DNA of 64,000 nt from Deinobacterium chartae (GTDB lineage Bacteria > Deinococcota > Deinococci > Deinococcales > Deinococcaceae), in NCBI RefSeq assembly GCF_014202645.1, contig NZ_JACHHG010000005.1, positions 186,001 through 250,000 of the forward strand. Reading direction: 5' to 3'. Both the position numbers and the translations under genes were made by a program. The first letter of the stretch is position 1. Each line of letters begins with the position of its first letter. Under the pieces are notes generated by a model. That model was not told where the DNA came from, ran no database searches, and was given only the letters and a program-made list of their open reading frames with translations. Below are positions 60,529-64,000 of this stretch, piece by piece.

Positions 60529-61053
60529 ATGAACATTTTTCGCACCGTCTTGTCCGTCGCCTTGCCCATCCTCGCCCTGAGTGCCTGCGCTCCTGCCGCC
60601 ACCGGTACCACCACCGGCAGCGCCGTTGTCCTCACGCACCGTGAAACCCTCGAGGCCAAGCCGGGCAGCACCACCTTCGTCAAGGTGCTTTACCCCGCCG
60701 AGGCTTTCGCGACCGAAGCGGAGATCGACGGCCTTCTGGCCATCGACTTCCAGTCGCGCCGCGCCGGCGAGGTGCAGGACATCAACCGTCCGGTAAGCTG
60801 GGCGCGCCTCGGCACCGAGGACCTCGAGCCGGGCTGGGACGTCAAGCTGCACACCGCCTCGTTGCTGCGCGACATCCAAGATACCCGCGATCACTCGAGC
60901 AGCGTCACCGTCCGCTTCTATGACTACTTCACCGCGACCTACTCGGTCACCGTTCCCGCCACGGCCAAGCCGGGCCGCGAACTGCTGTTTCTCGAGGTGA
61001 CGGACAGCCGCGGCAAGCCCGTTCCGGTCACCCTGAACGTCAAGGTGATCTGA
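60529..61053 (+). CDS. Lipoprotein of unknown function
   Basis: 174 residues. Signal peptide with lipobox LSAC (Cys20), then an Ala/Thr/Gly-rich linker and a beta-sandwich-like domain (TFVKVLYPAEAFATEAEIDG, VTVRFYDYFTATYSVTVPAT). No family recognised. The ATG at 60529 has GAGAGGAG just upstream. Its 3' end lies at the G/C-only tract, so the terminator there has probably been damaged in the assembly. Confidence 0.75.
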   Translation: MNIFRTVLSVALPILALSACAPAATGTTTGSAVVLTHRETLEAKPGSTTFVKVLYPAEAFATEAEIDGLLAIDFQSRRAGEVQDINRPVSWARLGTEDLEPGWDVKLHTASLLRDIQDTRDHSSSVTVRFYDYFTATYSVTVPATAKPGRELLFLEVTDSRGKPVPVTLNVKVI

Positions 61054-61059
61054 TCCCAT

Positions 61060-61312
<253 letters not shown>

Positions 61313-61316
61313 GCCG

Positions 61317-62195
61317 CTACCGGACCGCAGACACCACAGCGCGCGCCACCGCCTCTTGCACCAGCGCCGTCAGCAGCAGCGGGTCGGCGCGGCCTGCGAC
61401 CTCGCTGGAAAGCACGAAGGCCGCGTCCCCGTCAAACGGCGTGTGCGACGGCCGAACCACGCGGGCCAGCGCGGCCTGGGCCGCGTCGGCCAGGGCGCGC
61501 GCCTCCGCCTTGCTGACCGCCGCCTCGAGGCCGACCGCGATCAGCGTGGTGTTGGTACCGGCCTGCAGGCCCCAGCCACGTGCGCCAGGAAAGCGGCCCG
61601 GCCCGGCCAGCAGTTCGCCCGAGGGGGCATACACGTCCCCGACCGCATTCACCACCGCCAGCGCCCCGACCCGCACCCCACCCTGTTCGACCAGCGCGCT
61701 GCCCAGTCCCCCCACCGCCGCGTGCTCGAGGCCCAGGTACTTGCCGACCGTCGCCCCGGTCCCGGCCCCCACCCGGCCCAGCTCGACCGGGGCGCTCGAG
61801 GCCGCCTGCGCGGCAAGGTAGCCGGATTCGGCGGTGGGCCGCACGCGCGCGTCGCCCACCCCCAGGTCGTAGATGACCGCGGCGGGCACGATCGGCACGC
61901 GCGCGAAGCCGGTCTCGAAGCCCACCCCCTGCTCCTCGAGGTAGCGCATCACGCCGTCGGCAGCGGCCAGCCCGAAGGCTGATCCGCCGGTGAGCAGCAG
62001 CGCGTGTGCGCGTCCCACGGTTTTTTCCGGGGCGAGCAGGGCGGTTTCGCGCGTGCCCGGGGCGGGCCCCAGGAACGCGCCCGAAGCCACCCAACCCTGG
62101 GGCGGGGCCAGCAGCACGGTGCAGCCGGTGCGGGCCTCCGCGTCGGTCCAGTGTCCGACACGGAAACCCTCGAGGGCGGTCAGGGTGGTGTTCAT
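61317..62195 (-). CDS. P1-family (DmpA/BapA-type) aminopeptidase
   Basis: 292 residues. Contains LEGFRVGHWTDAEARTGCTV, LLTGGSAFGLAAADGVMRYL, VGAGTGATVGKYLG and the autocleavage region WGLQAGTNTTLIAVGLEAAV. Members cleave themselves before a Ser/Thr and hydrolyse N-terminal residues of small peptides, including beta-peptides. Shorter than DmpA (about 370) but close to other bacterial homologues. 15 bp from the M3 peptidase gene end; probably the same operon. Confidence 0.9.
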   Translation of the reverse strand: MNTTLTALEGFRVGHWTDAEARTGCTVLLAPPQGWVASGAFLGPAPGTRETALLAPEKTVGRAHALLLTGGSAFGLAAADGVMRYLEEQGVGFETGFARVPIVPAAVIYDLGVGDARVRPTAESGYLAAQAASSAPVELGRVGAGTGATVGKYLGLEHAAVGGLGSALVEQGGVRVGALAVVNAVGDVYAPSGELLAGPGRFPGARGWGLQAGTNTTLIAVGLEAAVSKAEARALADAAQAALARVVRPSHTPFDGDAAFVLSSEVAGRADPLLLTALVQEAVARAVVSAVR

Positions 62196-62210
62196 ACGGG
62201 TACCCGAGCC

Positions 62211-63905
62211 TCAGGCCTGCAACTGTTCGCGCAGTAGGTCCGCCAGCGCGCCCACGGTCGCGCGGTCGAAGGCGAAGCGCGCACCGGCCGCCTCGAACAG
62301 TTCGGGCACGCTCCTCGAGTCGCCGAGCTCCAGCGCGGCGCGGTAGCGGCGCAGCGCCTCCTCACGGTCGGTGAGCGAGTTCTTCCACACCTGCAGGGCC
62401 CCGAGCCACGACAGGCCGTACTCGATGTAGTAAAAGGGCGCGCGGAAGATGTGGTAGTACTGCCAGCCCTTGCCCAGCTCGCGCTCCAGTCCGCTCCAGT
62501 CGGTCTGCGGCATAAAGCGCCTGGCGAGTTCGGCCCACTTGGCGTCCAGCTCGGCGATGGTCACGTTCTCGGGAGCTTCGGCGTACAGCCAGTGCTGGAA
62601 GGCGTCCATCAGCATGATCCACGGCAGGATGTGCACGACCTGCGCGATCTGGGTCTGGCGCACGCGCCGCAGTTCCTCCTCGCTGTAAAACCCGCCCTGC
62701 TCGCGGCCCAGGTAAGGCAGGGCCAGCAGTTCCATCGCCTGAGAAGGCACCTCCACGAACTCGGTGGCCGACCACTGGTTCCAGACCAGGGGCTGCGAGC
62801 GCATCGAGGCGTAACCGTGGAAGGCGTGACCGGTCTCGTGCAGCAGCACCCGCACGTCGCCTTCGCTGCCCACCACGTTCATCAGCACGTACGGCATGGC
62901 CCGCTTGGGAAACGCGGCGCAGTAGGCGTGCGACATCTTGCCCGGGCGTGACCCCAGGTCCAAGTAGCCCTGGCGGAACTCGCCGAACTGGCGACCCAGC
63001 TCGGGATCCAGGCGCGCGAATACCCGCTGCGAGACCTCCTCGAGTTCCTCGACGGTCTCAAAGGGCTTCAGCGGCGGGCGGTTCTGCGGGTCGAGCGGGG
63101 CACGCCACGAGAAATCCCAGGGCCGCAGGCTCTCGACGCCCAGCCCGGCGCGGTGCGCTTCGAGCATCTCGCTGGCCAGCGGCACGAACTCGGCCTCCAC
63201 GGCGGCGTGGAAGGCCGCGCAGTCCTGGGGGGTGTAGTCGTAACGGTGGTAGACCTGCCAGATGTAGTCGCGGTAGCTTCCCAGTCCGGCGTTCTCGGCC
63301 AGTTTGCGGCGCAGCGGCAGCAGCTTGAGGATCAGCTCGTCGAGCTGCGGAGCCACCTCGAGTTTCGAGGCGAACAGCGCTCTCCACGCCGCCTCGCGCA
63401 CCTCCCTCGAGGGGTCGAGCAGGCGCTGCTCGACCTGCGGCACGGTCAGTTCCTCGTCGCCCAGCCGCACGACCTGCCCGCCGGTGATGCGCCCGTACTC
63501 GTTCATCAGGCGCTGGTGCTCGGCCTCGAGCGGCACGTTCTCCTCGCGGAAAAGGGCCGCGTCGGTGCGGAAGCGCCGCAGCATCATGCGCTCCTCCTCG
63601 GCGGGCGAGTGGCCCTCGAGGGCCAGCAGCTTGTCCTTGAGGCGCTGCGAGGCAACCGCCACCTTGGGGCTCACCTCGGCGATGAAACGCTCCAGCGCCT
63701 GCTGCGCGGCCTCATCGGCGGTGTCAAGGTCGGCGGCGAGCGAGAGGGCCGTAGCACTTTCGGCAACTTCTTTCTCGAGCTCGCTCCAGGCGTGCAGCCA
63801 GCCGGAAACGCTGGCGGCACTCAGGGCCTGAGCCTCGAGTTCGGCGTAACGCCCCTCGAGGTCAGCCCAGGTGAGAATGCGGGTTGCGGGAACGCGGTCG
63901 TTCAT
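62211..63905 (-). CDS. M3-family oligoendopeptidase
   Basis: 564 residues. Zinc motif H-E-x-x-H in VRVLLHETGHAFHGYASM with the distal ligand in EVPSQAMELLALP; other M3B features are GKMSHAYCAAFPKRAMPYVL and PQTDWSGLERELGKGWQYYH. It degrades oligopeptides in the cytoplasm. GGAGG lies 4 nt before the ATG. Upstream, to the window edge, only about 95 bp remain. Confidence 0.95.
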   Translation of the reverse strand: MNDRVPATRILTWADLEGRYAELEAQALSAASVSGWLHAWSELEKEVAESATALSLAADLDTADEAAQQALERFIAEVSPKVAVASQRLKDKLLALEGHSPAEEERMMLRRFRTDAALFREENVPLEAEHQRLMNEYGRITGGQVVRLGDEELTVPQVEQRLLDPSREVREAAWRALFASKLEVAPQLDELILKLLPLRRKLAENAGLGSYRDYIWQVYHRYDYTPQDCAAFHAAVEAEFVPLASEMLEAHRAGLGVESLRPWDFSWRAPLDPQNRPPLKPFETVEELEEVSQRVFARLDPELGRQFGEFRQGYLDLGSRPGKMSHAYCAAFPKRAMPYVLMNVVGSEGDVRVLLHETGHAFHGYASMRSQPLVWNQWSATEFVEVPSQAMELLALPYLGREQGGFYSEEELRRVRQTQIAQVVHILPWIMLMDAFQHWLYAEAPENVTIAELDAKWAELARRFMPQTDWSGLERELGKGWQYYHIFRAPFYYIEYGLSWLGALQVWKNSLTDREEALRRYRAALELGDSRSVPELFEAAGARFAFDRATVGALADLLREQLQA

Positions 63906-64000
63906 GTGTCCTCCGGGTCAAGCCGGGCGGCAGGGAAAAGTCGGTTTTCCCGCTCTCCTCGCGCCCGGATGCGTATCGCTTACTGCAGGGCCCACTCGCC

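Noticed and set aside
63980-64000. Possible C-terminus GEWALQ-stop of a gene entering from the right edge on the minus strand
   Set aside because: Only seven codons are inside the window, too little to support a coding call.

Overview
The window is high-GC DNA that looks like a Deinococcus-type chromosome (phylum Deinococcota). Evidence: a complete Thermus/Deinococcus-order V-type ATPase operon, a tmRNA with tag GNQNYQLAA, DprA, leaderless genes with a -10 hexamer 5-6 nt before the start codon, and very dense use of CTCGAG. No insertion sequence, prophage or CRISPR array was seen.

Layout. 1-7.3 kb: end of a phytoene-desaturase-like FAD enzyme, metK, a peptide-type binding protein, a MerR regulator with a textbook 19-bp-spacer promoter, a DUF418 membrane protein, an SDR and a small unknown gene. 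7.3-16 kb: nine-gene V-ATPase operon (transcribed G-I-K-E-C-F-A-B-D, minus strand) with a hairpin repeat between B and D. 16.3-20.5 kb: glnK-amt, M42 peptidase, MFS transporter. 20.6-26 kb: a degenerate phosphoribosyltransferase, a tightly overlapped operon (membrane protein, nitroreductase, type III polyketide synthase, ICMT-type methyltransferase), dprA and a secreted glycosidase-like protein. 26-28.1 kb: tmRNA, tRNA-Leu(TAA), tRNA-Met(CAT), a NUDIX hydrolase, a secreted two-repeat protein. 28.2-35.8 kb: a 5'-nucleotidase, then the phenylacetate cluster paaABCD-paaZ between two cold-shock genes sharing 157 identical bases. 36-37 kb: a secreted HtrA-like protease. 37.2-44.1 kb: a seven-gene cobalamin salvage operon under a cobalamin riboswitch, with cobU divergent. 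45.4-48.6 kb: an S9 peptidase and a DUF2252 protein. 48.7-49.9 kb: two tandem circularly permuted tRNA-like RNA modules next to a conserved protein of unknown function. 50-56.2 kb: hutUGIH and a divergent IclR regulator. 56.5-60.4 kb: an operon of an alanyl-tRNA-synthetase-like enzyme, an ATP-grasp ligase and an MFS exporter. 60.5-64 kb: a lipoprotein, a G/C-only tract that is probably an assembly artefact, a P1 peptidase and an M3 oligopeptidase.

The strongest candidates for something undescribed are the permuted tRNA-like pair (48.75-49.0 kb) with its neighbour protein, and the AlaRS-like/ATP-grasp/MFS operon, which reads as a small peptide-like natural-product pathway. All calls were made by eye from sequence; no database search was run.
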